A stretch of 64,000 bases of DNA from Candidatus Zixiibacteriota bacterium (GCA_028289585.1 JANQPI010000010.1:434001-498000); one strand, 5' to 3'. Counted from the stretch's first letter, positions 36,841-45,248 are shown. Notes: a model not told the origin generated them from the sequence alone. A program made the numbers and translations.

Positions 36841-36923
36841 TGTGCGGTGCGAACGCAAAGGAGGGTTGCCTATGAGCCTGCCAACCGGGGTTTGAACCCC
36901 GACCGTCGTGGCACCATTCCACA
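36841..36923 (+). ncRNA. Candidate structured 5' leader of the beta-barrel gene
   Basis: Three helices nest here. An outer stem pairs TGTG+GGTGC (36841-36850) with GCACC+CACA (36911-36923), with an internal loop. Inside it GGTTG (36864-36868) pairs with CAACC (36882-36886), and the adjacent GGGGTT (36887-36892) pairs with AACCCC (36895-36900). The unpaired junction holds ACGCAAAG, a string also found in c-di-GMP-I aptamers, but the rest of that aptamer is absent. The element ends 73 bases before the start codon. It may be a regulatory or stabilising leader of an unknown class; no covariation evidence is available. Confidence 0.4.
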
Positions 36924-36996
36924 TTGATTAGACGTAGCCGTCGACGGACCCCTATGTATCAACACACCAAGAACGTGAACTAAGGAAGACCACGTT

Positions 36997-38247
36997 ATGA
37001 AGAATTTGTTCAAGTTTACTCTCGCCGTAGCGGTCGTTGCAATGGTTGCGACGAGCGCCAATGCGACGAAGACCAGCACCCTGACGATGGGTGACAATAA
37101 CAACATCCTGGTCGATGTTGCGAACATCTGGATTTTCCCGTCGCGTATTAACATGTATCCGAACCTCGCGATCGCTGAGATCGAGAGCGGATCGTTCTCG
37201 TACTCGCCGGGCTTCAACCGCGCTGCCGGTGGCTTCTCCGATGACGGCTATATCGGTGAGTTCGGTGTTCACTGGAAGTTCGGTGAAGAGAATCCGTGGG
37301 TGCTGGGTACGTACTTCTACACCTCCGATCTCTTCCTCGATTACGGTACCTCGATTCTGCCGACGTACTATCCGCCGAATCGGAACTTCTCCAGCGGTTT
37401 CACGCCGCTGCCGAACCAGCGCGTCACGCTGTTCTACGGTCGCCAGCTCGGTAACCTGTACTTCGGTGCGACGATCAATCACGCGCACTCGAGCGCTACG
37501 ATCGAATCGCCGAACGACAACCGTGAGAACAAGCTGACGGTCTTCGAAATCGCCCTCGGTCTGACCGATCAGGCGATGACCTGGGATGTCGCCGCGGCTG
37601 TTCGCCTCACGCCATGGTCGCTCGTTGCCGCCGACGGCACCGACATCGTCGAGCCGGATGGTAACATCGCATTTGGTGTGACCGGTCGTTACTTCCTGTC
37701 GTTCGGCCCGCAGTGGACGCTTGTTCCGAACCTGACCGTTGCTCAGTCGACGCAGGGTGAGAAGGATCCGAACAACAACGATGCTGGTGTCAAGTACACC
37801 TGGCTCGATGTTATGCCGGCGGTTGGCTGGCACTGGACTCCGGCCACCAATGTCCTGGCGGTAATGAACTTTGGTGTTCACTACAACCAGGAAAAGAGAG
37901 AGGCCACGGCCAGTGACGGTACCACGACCGAGGACAAGACGACAACCTTCGCGCTGCCGTTCTTTAAGATGGGCTTTGAAGCCGACATCTTTAAGTGGCT
38001 CGACATTCGTCTCGGTGCGACCAGCTACTGGAACAGCGAGTCGAACGAAGACAACGACGGTGACAAGGTCAACTTCGCCTTCTCCGAGAACGAGACCTAC
38101 CTCGGCTTTGGTCTGCACTTCGGCCGTCTCCACGCCGACCTGTACACCGATCCGGGCCTGTTCATCAACGGTTTCGATTTCATCACGGGTGAAGACACCG
38201 ATGGCGGCATGAACGCCCGCGTTTCGGTTCTGTACGAGATGTTCTAA
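36997..38247 (+). CDS. Outer-membrane beta-barrel protein
   Basis: The 416-residue product has a clear signal peptide (MKNLFKFTLAVAVVAMVATSANA, cut after ANA). A long series of alternating strands rich in Gly, Tyr, Trp and Phe follows, such as YIGEFGVHWKFG, RVTLFYGRQLGNLYFGATI and ETYLGFGLHFGRLHADLYT. It ends in YEMF; a terminal Phe is the usual signal for barrel assembly by BAM. AAGGAAG stands about ten bases before the ATG. I cannot assign a substrate or family. The long leader and own terminator show it is a single-gene unit, probably strongly expressed. Confidence 0.75.
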   Translation: MKNLFKFTLAVAVVAMVATSANATKTSTLTMGDNNNILVDVANIWIFPSRINMYPNLAIAEIESGSFSYSPGFNRAAGGFSDDGYIGEFGVHWKFGEENPWVLGTYFYTSDLFLDYGTSILPTYYPPNRNFSSGFTPLPNQRVTLFYGRQLGNLYFGATINHAHSSATIESPNDNRENKLTVFEIALGLTDQAMTWDVAAAVRLTPWSLVAADGTDIVEPDGNIAFGVTGRYFLSFGPQWTLVPNLTVAQSTQGEKDPNNNDAGVKYTWLDVMPAVGWHWTPATNVLAVMNFGVHYNQEKREATASDGTTTEDKTTTFALPFFKMGFEADIFKWLDIRLGATSYWNSESNEDNDGDKVNFAFSENETYLGFGLHFGRLHADLYTDPGLFINGFDFITGEDTDGGMNARVSVLYEMF

Positions 38248-38280
38248 GCGCGACCTGTCGCGACTAGATCTGAATAGAGA

Positions 38281-38308
38281 AACGCCCCGGCTTCGGCCGG
38301 GGCGTTTT
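38281..38308 (+). terminator. Terminator after the beta-barrel gene
   Basis: AACGCCCCGGC pairs perfectly with GCCGGGGCGTT around a stable TTCG tetraloop, followed by TTCGTGTTT. It may also act in reverse for the polyamine operon ending at 38331. Confidence 0.9.
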
Positions 38309-38330
38309 CGTGTTTACAATACCGCGCGAA

Positions 38331-39020
38331 CTATTCACGCATGAAGTTGTCGAGTAACTGTCGGTTGAGGTCATCGAGCCGGTCGGCGTGTTCGTCAACT
38401 GCGGCAAGCAAATCCTCGCGCTTCACGCCGTGTGCCGAGAGCCCAAGTGGGTGCGCATCGGTCATGGCGGCAACGTCATCAGCCGTCAAGTCGAGATGGA
38501 ACTGGATAGCTACCGCGCGCCCGCGTCGGAATGCCTGATTAGGGCAGCCATCAGCCTCCACCAATTGAGTCGCCCCAAACGGCAGTTTGAAGGTCTCCTC
38601 GTGCATCTGAAGAACCGGGAACTCCGGATCAATCCCTTCGAAGAGTGGATCGCTCTTGCCCGCTTCGGTCAGACGTGCGGTGTAGATACCGATTTCGGCT
38701 TCATGATGGGGCATTACCGCAGCCCCCAGAATCCGGGCCACTAACTGAGAGCCATAGCAGATACCCAGATATGGCATGTCCAAGCGGATCGCCTCGGCAG
38801 TCCATCGGTAGAGCTGTTTGGTCTGGTCAGCTTCTTGATAGCGTGAGACTGATTCGATCGTTCCTAGACAGATAGCGGCTTCGACCGCATGGTGGTCGGG
38901 GAGTCGTTCCCCCTCATACAGGCGAACGCGTCGGTAGGGAATCGATTGTTCGTCGAAGTAATCGGTAATCGCGGCACCTCGTTCAGGTGCCCAGTTCTGG
39001 ATTACCAGGTACGGTTTCAC
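38331..39020 (-). CDS. Class I glutamine amidotransferase-like protein
   Basis: This 229-residue protein has the class I amidotransferase fold. The nucleophile elbow is PYLGICYGSQLVARILGA (Cys near residue 88), and the catalytic His lies in AVAIQFHLDLT. The usual third residue after that His is Glu (FHPE); here the position reads FHLD, so catalytic competence is uncertain. It resembles free-standing GMP-synthase-like amidotransferases. It is the last gene of the polyamine operon and overlaps speE by four bases, so a role in polyamine or gamma-glutamyl-amine metabolism (compare PuuD) is plausible but inferred from position only. Confidence 0.75.
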   Translation of the reverse strand: MKPYLVIQNWAPERGAAITDYFDEQSIPYRRVRLYEGERLPDHHAVEAAICLGTIESVSRYQEADQTKQLYRWTAEAIRLDMPYLGICYGSQLVARILGAAVMPHHEAEIGIYTARLTEAGKSDPLFEGIDPEFPVLQMHEETFKLPFGATQLVEADGCPNQAFRRGRAVAIQFHLDLTADDVAAMTDAHPLGLSAHGVKREDLLAAVDEHADRLDDLNRQLLDNFMRE

Positions 39021-39937
39021 GAGTCGATCAATTGCCTCACAAACTGTGGCAATGCGAACGCAGCCACATGCACCTCATCGTTATAGTAACGGGTACCAAT
39101 CGATGATGCCATGGCTTTCCATCGCTCCCGATCGAAATCGCGCAGGGGATCGTGGGTCTTGGAGCAAAAGGCAAACGACCACAAGACCGACGGATAAATC
39201 GGCATCGAGCAGGTATACATTCGCACAAGCGGGAAGATCGTACGGAGGTTCGCGTACATGGGTCGAATCGCTGATGCGTGTAGAAACGGAGCTTCAGACT
39301 GGGCAACCAGGATACCGTCGTCATTCAGGCGATCGTAGACTAGCTGATGAAATGATTTCTGAAAAAGCTCAGCGGCCGGACCGATCGGGTCGGATAAATC
39401 GAGAATGATAATGTCGTATTTTGTCTCATTATCTTCGAGGTAGGCTTTGCCGTCCGAGAAGACGAGATTCGCCTTTGGCGATGACACTCCGGTCGCCAGA
39501 TGAGGCAGATGCCGATTGGCGACCTCCACGACTTTGCGGTCGAGCTCACACATCGTTACGCGCTCTACCTCAGAATGCTTCACCGCCTCGGTCAGCGCAC
39601 CGCAATCGCCGCCGCCAATAATCAGGACTTCTTTGGGCGATGGATGAGTGAACAGGGGAACGTGGGTGATCATCTCGTTGTAGGCATTTTGATCATGTTC
39701 GGCGACCATCAGTGAACCGTAGAGAACCAGGAGCTTTCCCCAGGTACGATTTTCGATAACGTCGATGCGTTGATAGTCCGACTCGGTGCTTTCGAGGACG
39801 CGATCGATCTTTAGCGAGTAGCCGCAGTTGCCGTCATGTAGCTCCCGGTACCAGTAATCCCATGACATCTCGAGGCCGTCGACAGCGACGCTGGCCGGAC
39901 GTTCGGTCAGTGCTTTTCCTTCGGACATTCTAGTCAT
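39017..39937 (-). CDS. speE: Spermidine synthase (polyamine aminopropyltransferase)
   Basis: SpeE transfers an aminopropyl group from decarboxylated SAM to putrescine. Motifs are YQRIDVIENRTWGKLLVLYG near the N-terminus, LIIGGGDCGALTEAVKH (the usual GGGDGG is GGGDCG here), CELDRKVVEVANRHL, DGKAYLE and ILDLSDPIGPAAELF, which contains the catalytic Asp. Length (306) is normal. It lies 11 bases after the decarboxylase gene, and speD is in the same operon, giving the complete putrescine-to-spermidine route. Confidence 0.92.
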   Translation of the reverse strand: MTRMSEGKALTERPASVAVDGLEMSWDYWYRELHDGNCGYSLKIDRVLESTESDYQRIDVIENRTWGKLLVLYGSLMVAEHDQNAYNEMITHVPLFTHPSPKEVLIIGGGDCGALTEAVKHSEVERVTMCELDRKVVEVANRHLPHLATGVSSPKANLVFSDGKAYLEDNETKYDIIILDLSDPIGPAAELFQKSFHQLVYDRLNDDGILVAQSEAPFLHASAIRPMYANLRTIFPLVRMYTCSMPIYPSVLWSFAFCSKTHDPLRDFDRERWKAMASSIGTRYYNDEVHVAAFALPQFVRQLIDS

Positions 39938-39948
39938 CTCCCTTCGGA

Positions 39949-41118
39949 CTAATCGATGACACGATAGTCAGCGCGCTGCAGCGAATTGAATGAGGAGCCC
40001 GAAACCGATGCGTACGCACCCATTTTCGGAAAGATGAAGAGATCGCCGATTTCGTGATCGGGAATCATCAGACCGTCGTACATCACATCAAACGAATCGC
40101 AGGTCGGTCCGGCCAGGACCGAGAGATGACATTCTCCATCCCGTTCGGTTACGACCGGATACTGGCATTGATCGTACAGGACACCTGAGAATGTCGAATA
40201 GAGACCGTCATCGAGATAGTACCAACGCTTTCCGTCACGATCGGACCGGCCGATAACTGAGGTCACCAGCGTGACCGGCGAGGCTGCGATGTAGCGACCC
40301 GGCTCCGCAATAATCTGGATATCCGGGCGGATATGCCGATCCAGGGCTTCTGCTATCGGGCGGCAAAACGTGGCGATATCGGGTATGGGGGCGACATACG
40401 GCACCGGGAAGCCGCCGCCGATGTCGAGGATGCGAGGATCGAAGCCCTCACAGTCGAGATCGTAGATTAACCGTTGAGCGGCCGCAATCGCCTGAACATA
40501 GTTGTCGGCATAGCGGCACTGGGAGCCGATATGAAACGAGAACCCTGACACATTGTGTCCAAGTTCTCGCACCCGACGAGCGAGAGGTAGAACTTCATCA
40601 ATGAGGCAGCCAAACTTTCGTTGCAGATTAACGACTGCCGTATGATTCACTGCGATCCGAAACCGAATCAGAATGTTCAGTGGAGTTTCGCTGTACCGGG
40701 CAAGCTTTTCTGCTTCGGAGCCGTTTTCGACGACAAACGTACGCACGCCGGCAGCCACCGCACCGTCGAATTCACGAGGCGACTTGATCGGATGCGTATG
40801 CAGTAGTTCATTCGGAGAAACGCCGACACCACGAACGGATTCGATTTCGCCGAGCGAGCAGACGTCGAATCGTCCGCCGGCCCGTTGGACCTCGGCGAGC
40901 AACGCGGGGTGGTCATTTGCCTTAACGGCATAGTACATCTTTGCGCGTGGTAGCGCGGCGCTGAGGTCCCGGTAGTTGCGATGCACCTCCGACCGGGAGA
41001 GAAGTAGCGTTGGGGTCGAGAGGCCGCGACGGTCCAGGTATTCGCTGATGATCGCCGGATCGGTCCCTCGGAACAGTTCGGTGCCAGCGTGCCGAGCATA
41101 CGGCAGTGAATGTGTCAT
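39949..41118 (-). CDS. Ornithine-decarboxylase-like enzyme (fold III PLP)
   Basis: This 389-residue PLP enzyme has the alanine-racemase/ODC barrel. The PLP lysine is Lys66 in MYYAVKANDHP. Other motifs are FDVCSLGEIESV, SFHIGSQC, DIGGGFPVPY for phosphate binding, AEPGRYIAASP, and the C-terminal GPTCDSFD supplying the substrate-binding Cys and Asp. GPTCDSFD and the operon context (speD, speE) favour ornithine or lysine decarboxylase over diaminopimelate or carboxynorspermidine decarboxylase. It makes the diamine that SpeE extends. Confidence 0.87.
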   Translation of the reverse strand: MTHSLPYARHAGTELFRGTDPAIISEYLDRRGLSTPTLLLSRSEVHRNYRDLSAALPRAKMYYAVKANDHPALLAEVQRAGGRFDVCSLGEIESVRGVGVSPNELLHTHPIKSPREFDGAVAAGVRTFVVENGSEAEKLARYSETPLNILIRFRIAVNHTAVVNLQRKFGCLIDEVLPLARRVRELGHNVSGFSFHIGSQCRYADNYVQAIAAAQRLIYDLDCEGFDPRILDIGGGFPVPYVAPIPDIATFCRPIAEALDRHIRPDIQIIAEPGRYIAASPVTLVTSVIGRSDRDGKRWYYLDDGLYSTFSGVLYDQCQYPVVTERDGECHLSVLAGPTCDSFDVMYDGLMIPDHEIGDLFIFPKMGAYASVSGSSFNSLQRADYRVID

Positions 41119-41134
41119 CGATGGTGCCCTCGGC

Positions 41135-41536
41135 CTAGGCGAGTGCCGGAGACGGCATCGGCTTGTGGTGGATTACCTCATCGAATTCCGATGGGATACC
41201 GCGTTTGACCTCGGTTATCTCCGCCGATGCCGAACCCAGTTCCTGTTGCAGGTAGTCAAAGGCGGCATACGGATCAACCGCCTCGCCACAGGTGAAGAGA
41301 TCGAGCGCGGCGTAGCCGTATTCCGGCCAGGTGTGAATGGAGAGATGCGACTCGGCAATCACAACGATTCCGGAAACCCCCTGGGGATTGTAGCGATGGA
41401 AATTGCTGCTCACAATCGTGGCTCCCGCCTTCCGAACGGCTTCTTTCATCGCCCGTTCCAAATGGCGTTCGTCATTGAGTCGACTCATATCGCAGTCGGT
41501 TAACTCCACTATCAAGTGGCGGCCAAGTTGTTTCAT
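41135..41536 (-). CDS. speD: S-adenosylmethionine decarboxylase proenzyme
   Basis: SpeD supplies the aminopropyl donor for spermidine synthesis. It is the small prokaryotic form (133 residues). The self-processing site AESHLSIHTWPEYGYAALDLFTCG contains Ser63, which becomes the pyruvoyl cofactor. FHRYNPQGVSGIVVI precedes it. Cleavage should give alpha and beta chains of about 70 and 62 residues. The gene lies 16 bases before the decarboxylase gene and after the regulator gene. Confidence 0.95.
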   Translation of the reverse strand: MKQLGRHLIVELTDCDMSRLNDERHLERAMKEAVRKAGATIVSSNFHRYNPQGVSGIVVIAESHLSIHTWPEYGYAALDLFTCGEAVDPYAAFDYLQQELGSASAEITEVKRGIPSEFDEVIHHKPMPSPALA

Positions 41537-41564
41537 CGATGTTGTCCTCCACCATACCGAGGTG

Positions 41565-42107
41565 TCACATTAGCGGTGGGGTGGTCACCCACAATAGCCG
41601 GGCGACCGAGTTACTCTCGTTACTGATGCGGCTCGTGCGATCGGATTCGAAATAGAAGCACTGCTTCGTTCGTACTCGTTCCTTCTTCTGATTCAGCCGC
41701 AATGTCACCGTTCCCTTGAGCACGTATCCAAATTGCTCACCCGGCCCGGGGGGGAGTTCATCAAGTGACTCACCCGGTTCGAGCTCCACGAGAATCGGAT
41801 CCATCATGTTGTTGGTCGATCCCGGGATGAGCAGCTCAAAGCGACTCACTCCCTTGGAATCAACCTGAAGTCGATCGTCCTGACCAAATATGGCCCGGGC
41901 GTCGGCCTCATCGCTGAAGAACTCGCCCAGCGTAACGCCGAGCGCCTCGACGATGTCGGCCAGCGAATCGACCGAGATCGAGTATTGATCGTTTTCGAAC
42001 TGGGAGATAAATCCCTTGGTCAGATTCGCTCGTGTGGCCAGCTCTTCCTGGGTCAGCTCAGCCGCCAGGCGAAGGGCTTTGATGCGAGGTCCGAGTCGAA
42101 GCTCCAC
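41565..42107 (-). CDS. XRE-family regulator with cupin domain, likely polyamine operon repressor
   Basis: The N-terminal HTH (about residues 8-62) reads IKALRLAAELTQEELATRANLTKGFISQFENDQ. The C-terminal cupin domain (about 105-178) contains PGPGEQFGYVLKGTVTLRLN. This is the PuuR-like architecture, in which the cupin senses a small ligand. I prefer GTG 42107 because AGAGG stands six bases before it; ATG 42113 has AGAGG only one base away. It is the first gene of the speD-odc-speE-amidotransferase operon, and two palindromic sites lie just upstream, so it very probably controls its own operon in response to polyamine or a precursor. Confidence 0.87.
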   Translation of the reverse strand: MELRLGPRIKALRLAAELTQEELATRANLTKGFISQFENDQYSISVDSLADIVEALGVTLGEFFSDEADARAIFGQDDRLQVDSKGVSRFELLIPGSTNNMMDPILVELEPGESLDELPPGPGEQFGYVLKGTVTLRLNQKKERVRTKQCFYFESDRTSRISNESNSVARLLWVTTPPLM

Positions 42108-42127
42108 GATCATCCTCTCAATCCTGA

Positions 42128-42160
42128 AGTTTAGTAAACTATAACCTCAGGTTTAGTAAA
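42128..42160 (-). promoter_or_regulatory. Tandem operators flanking the polyamine operon -10 box
   Basis: The ten-base word GTTTAGTAAA occurs at 42129-42138 and 42151-42160, exactly 22 bases apart (two helical turns). The first sits in the perfect odd palindrome AGTTTAGTAAACT. On the minus strand TATAGT (bases 42143 down to 42138), a good -10 box, lies between them. This geometry suits a dimeric HTH repressor, most likely the regulator coded just downstream. Confidence 0.65.
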
Positions 42161-42347
42161 GGACGCCAATGTATAGGCAATGGCGACGATGTCAAGCGGG
42201 ATTCAGGTACTGCCACAACTATTTTCCCGTTGACAGCACCGCCGCCTGCCGCCACTCTACCGCCGGTCGCTGAGACGCGGCCGGGGGCATGTGCGAAGCA
42301 TTAACACAAACCAGAAGACTGTGCCGAACGCGACACAGGGAGGCAGA

Positions 42348-42896
42348 ATGAAACGTATTATTGGCTGTTTGGCAGTAGCGCTCCTGCTCGTCAGCACGGC
42401 ACGGGCCGAGGGCTTCTCGTTCGGTGTCGGCGCGTCGTTCGGGCCGACATTCCCGATTATCCAGGAGGACCAGGGGAGTGGAACCAGCTTCGGGCTGCAC
42501 GCTCGTATTCCGCTGGTCAGCTTCATCACGCTCGAACCGAATATCGGCTTTGTCAGCTTCGGCGAGCCGGATGCGATCGACGGTGTGGACCTCGGTGTCA
42601 CCGGATCGAGCATTACGCATTTCGGTGTCAACGGCATCCTCGGCAGCGTTGTCGGAAAACGCGGCGTCAGCCCGTTCCTCCACTGGGGCTTCGGCTCGTT
42701 CAAAGTGGAGAACGACGACACCGGCTATGAGGAGACCGAACTCGGCTGGCTGGGTGGCATCGGTGTTCTCATTGGATTCTCGCCGCAGATCGGTCTCGAT
42801 ATCCGTGGCAATGCAATCGTCGCTCCGCAGAGTGCCGGCTCTAAGAAGGCGGTCTCGGTGACCGGCGGACTAACCTACAACTTTGGCTCGTTTTAA
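42348..42896 (+). CDS. Small outer-membrane beta-barrel protein
   Basis: The 182-residue product has a signal peptide (MKRIIGCLAVALLLVSTARA) followed by short amphipathic strands (FSFGVGASFGPTFPI, SFITLEPNIGFVSFG, VSVTGGLTYNFGSF) and a terminal Phe. The size suits an eight-stranded OmpA/OmpX-like barrel. ATG 42348 follows AGGGAGG by about four bases; a frame back to 42291 would spoil the signal peptide. It overlaps nothing and lies 13 bases before a lipoprotein gene, so the two are probably co-expressed envelope proteins. Confidence 0.72.
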   Translation: MKRIIGCLAVALLLVSTARAEGFSFGVGASFGPTFPIIQEDQGSGTSFGLHARIPLVSFITLEPNIGFVSFGEPDAIDGVDLGVTGSSITHFGVNGILGSVVGKRGVSPFLHWGFGSFKVENDDTGYEETELGWLGGIGVLIGFSPQIGLDIRGNAIVAPQSAGSKKAVSVTGGLTYNFGSF

Positions 42897-42909
42897 AGGA
42901 GGCGCGATT

Positions 42910-43455
42910 ATGAAGCTATCGAAACACCTCGCGCCCTTTGCGGCGGTAGCGATGTCGGCACTTCTGACGGCAGGATGTATCGTGTCGGGAACGGTCGTCA
43001 TCCTGGAAGACATTTCCTTCTTCCTGACGACCCAGACTGGCGCGTACTACTACCCGGTCGATGTCACTGATGACGAAGATTGGGATGAGTACAAAGACAA
43101 CATCGATTTCATCGACGATGTCTCATTTACCTGGACGATGAATAACCCGACCGGTACGAACATCGTCATGAATGCCTATGTCCGGCCCTTCAGTGATGAT
43201 CCGGAAGGCTTTGATCCGACTCCGCCGGATCCGGACGATCTCATCCAGATTGTCAAGGATCTCCCGGTGCCGGCCGGCACGAAGTCGTACAGTGCCGCTG
43301 AAGGTCGGACCTATCTTGTTCCCGCTGGCATCGATGAGCTCAAGGAGATTCTGAAGACGGGTCAGTTTGACTACTTTGGTTACTCAACTGAGAATAACGG
43401 TGACACGATCACAGTTGAGGGGACAATCATTATCACGGTCTCCGGTTCCGAGTAA
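42910..43455 (+). CDS. Predicted lipoprotein of unknown function
   Basis: The 181-residue product has a lipoprotein signal peptide with lipobox LTAGC (MKLSKHLAPFAAVAMSALLTAGC), so Cys21 should be lipidated. The mature part is acidic (VDVTDDEDWDEYKDNIDFIDDV) and strand-rich, with no family I recognise. ATG 42910 follows AAGGAGG by eight bases, so the nine extra residues of the frame from 42883 are rejected. It follows the small barrel gene and ends at a terminator. Confidence 0.7.
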   Translation: MKLSKHLAPFAAVAMSALLTAGCIVSGTVVILEDISFFLTTQTGAYYYPVDVTDDEDWDEYKDNIDFIDDVSFTWTMNNPTGTNIVMNAYVRPFSDDPEGFDPTPPDPDDLIQIVKDLPVPAGTKSYSAAEGRTYLVPAGIDELKEILKTGQFDYFGYSTENNGDTITVEGTIIITVSGSE

Positions 43456-43489
43456 TCGCCGTACCGAGACTGACTATCAATGGCCTACG

Positions 43490-43524
43490 AGCCGGCTGGA
43501 GATTACCTCCAGCCGGCTTTCTTC
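43490..43524 (+). terminator. Terminator after the lipoprotein gene
   Basis: AGCCGGCTGGAG (43490-43501) pairs perfectly over 12 bases with CTCCAGCCGGCT (43507-43518) around a five-base loop, followed by TTCTTCTT. Confidence 0.88.
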
Positions 43525-43538
43525 TTGTCCGGCGGGGC

Positions 43539-43566
43539 TTGCGCCGAGGGGCAAAAGACCTACTAT
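43539..43566 (+). promoter_or_regulatory. Candidate lpdA promoter
   Basis: TTGCGC (43539-43544) and TACTAT (43561-43566) are 16 bases apart, directly after the preceding terminator and 37 bases before the lpdA start codon. The same TTGCGC -35 word precedes serS. Confidence 0.5.
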
Positions 43567-43603
43567 GCGGGTTCTATCGACGTTACCAGAAAGGAGCTGC
43601 GAG

Positions 43604-44998
43604 GTGTCGCGTTACGATATCGTCTTGATTGGGTCAGGTCCGGGGGGCTACACCGCCGCTATTCGGGCTGCGATGAAAGGGGCCAAGGTCGCCTGTGTCG
43701 AGGGACGTGACCTCGGTGGCGTCTGCCTCAATCGAGGCTGCATACCGTCGAAAGCACTGATCGCAGCTGCCATCCAATACGACAAGATGAAGCGGGCCGA
43801 CGAGCTCGGCCTGGTGGCTCACGGCGTCACCTATGACTGGACGAAGATGCTGGCGCGGAAGAACAAAGTCGTCAACACGATGACCTCCGGAGTCGGACAG
43901 CTCTTTAAATCCCACGGAGTCGAACATGTCGATGGCTGGGGGAAAGTGACCGGGCGTAACGAGGTGACGGTCTGGATGAATGATGGTTCCGAGCGGAAAC
44001 TCGACGCTGAGAACATCATCGTCGCCACCGGTTCTCGGTCGCGAGCACTCCCCGCGTTTCCGATCGATGGAAAACGTATCCTGACTTCAGACCACCTGCT
44101 CGAGCTTGAGCACCTCCCCGAATCGATGCTCATTATCGGCGGGGGGGTCATTGGTTGTGAGTGGGCGAGCATGCTGTCGCTTCTGGACGTCAAGGTAACC
44201 GTCCTCGAGGTCGCGGATCAGCTCCTGCCGACGCAGGACAAGAGCACGGCGCAGATTCTAGAACGGGAGCTGAAGAAGCACGGTGTTAAGGTCCACACGA
44301 ACGTGATGGTGAAAGAGCTTAAGCCGGGCGCCACTGGTGTGCAGGCGATTCTCGAGGATGGTAAGATAGTCGACGCGAACCAGGCCCTGTTGTCAGTTGG
44401 TCGCAGCTATAACACCGAAGACCTCGGGCTTGAGGATGTCGGCGTGAAGCTGAATAAGGACGGGTCGGTCAAGACCGGCTCGGATATGCGGACCAATATC
44501 AAGAACATCTACGCGATCGGTGATGTCCGCGGACAGATTCTGCTCGCCTACACCGCTACCCATGAAGGTATGATCGCGGTCGATAACTGCCTCGGCGCCA
44601 AGGAGCGCACTAACTATCTCGGCTGGCCGTCGGTCATCTTTACCCACCCGGAGATCGGTTCGGTCGGTATGCCCGAAAACGTAGCGGCTGAGGATCATGA
44701 AATCCTGGTTGGGAAATACCCGCTACGGGCGCTCGGTAAGGCCCACGCCGAAAATGAGATAGCCGGTGAGGTGAAGATCATCGGAGACAAGAAGACCGAC
44801 AAGATACTCGGTGTTCACTGTATCGGTGCCCATGCCGCCGAGGTCGTCCATGTGGCGTCGGCTGCGGTGCGCAAGAAAATGACTGTCACCCAACTCGGCG
44901 AGAACATCTTCGCTCATCCGGTGATTTCCGAGGCGGTGATGGAGGCTGCCCACGATGTCCACGGCATGTCGGTTCATCTTGCAGCGAAACGACGCTAA
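43604..44998 (+). CDS. lpdA: Dihydrolipoyl dehydrogenase
   Basis: This flavoprotein reoxidises dihydrolipoamide in 2-oxoacid dehydrogenase or glycine cleavage complexes. GTG 43604 follows AAGGAG by seven bases; the frame back to 43367 is not coding for this protein. The FAD motif is VLIGSGPGGYTAAI, the redox disulfide is GGVCLNRGCIPSK, the NAD motif is IIGGGVIGCEWASML, and YAIGDVRGQILLAYTATHEG and the C-terminal catalytic HCIGAHAAEVVH and HPVISEAVMEA are present. Length is 464. No other subunits of such a complex are adjacent. Confidence 0.95.
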   Translation: MSRYDIVLIGSGPGGYTAAIRAAMKGAKVACVEGRDLGGVCLNRGCIPSKALIAAAIQYDKMKRADELGLVAHGVTYDWTKMLARKNKVVNTMTSGVGQLFKSHGVEHVDGWGKVTGRNEVTVWMNDGSERKLDAENIIVATGSRSRALPAFPIDGKRILTSDHLLELEHLPESMLIIGGGVIGCEWASMLSLLDVKVTVLEVADQLLPTQDKSTAQILERELKKHGVKVHTNVMVKELKPGATGVQAILEDGKIVDANQALLSVGRSYNTEDLGLEDVGVKLNKDGSVKTGSDMRTNIKNIYAIGDVRGQILLAYTATHEGMIAVDNCLGAKERTNYLGWPSVIFTHPEIGSVGMPENVAAEDHEILVGKYPLRALGKAHAENEIAGEVKIIGDKKTDKILGVHCIGAHAAEVVHVASAAVRKKMTVTQLGENIFAHPVISEAVMEAAHDVHGMSVHLAAKRR

Positions 44999-45021
44999 TC
45001 GTATCTGGATTTGACGATCAC

Positions 45022-45054
45022 ACGCCCGGCCGGGGATTTCGGCCGGGCGTTTCT
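45022..45054 (+). terminator. Terminator after lpdA
   Basis: ACGCCCGGCCG (45022-45032) pairs with CGGCCGGGCGT (45040-45050) over 11 bases around a seven-base loop, followed by TTCTTCT. It lies 24 bases after the lpdA stop. Confidence 0.9.
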
Positions 45055-45220
45055 TCTGCGCTGTGCGAATCATGCGCAGTTTTCGCGACCAAATCTGGCT
45101 AATTGGCCACAGAATCTGCGTTCGATGTCTTAGTGAGAGGTGGGGTGAGGGTTCACTCAGCTCGTCTAAACGTCCGTCTCGAAGAGAGTTACCGGGTTCG
45201 GTCGCATGCGGTCGGAGATG

Positions 45221-45248
45221 TTGGCACGGAGGTTGTAACTCTTATCAC
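45221..45248 (+). promoter_or_regulatory. Candidate promoter for the intergenic RNA
   Basis: TTGGCA (45221-45226, five of six bases of TTGACA) and TATCAC (45243-45248) are 16 bases apart. They would start a transcript near 45255, just ahead of the folded region that ends in the terminator at 45401. Confidence 0.4.

Noticed and set aside
36846-36901. c-di-GMP-I (GEMM) riboswitch
   Set aside because: ACGCAAAG is present, but the partner GGCAAACC segment and the tetraloop helix are missing, so I only report an unclassified structure.
36886-36901. tRNA T-arm (GGGGTTTGAACCCC)
   Set aside because: No matching acceptor, D or anticodon arms lie on either strand; it is a simple hairpin.
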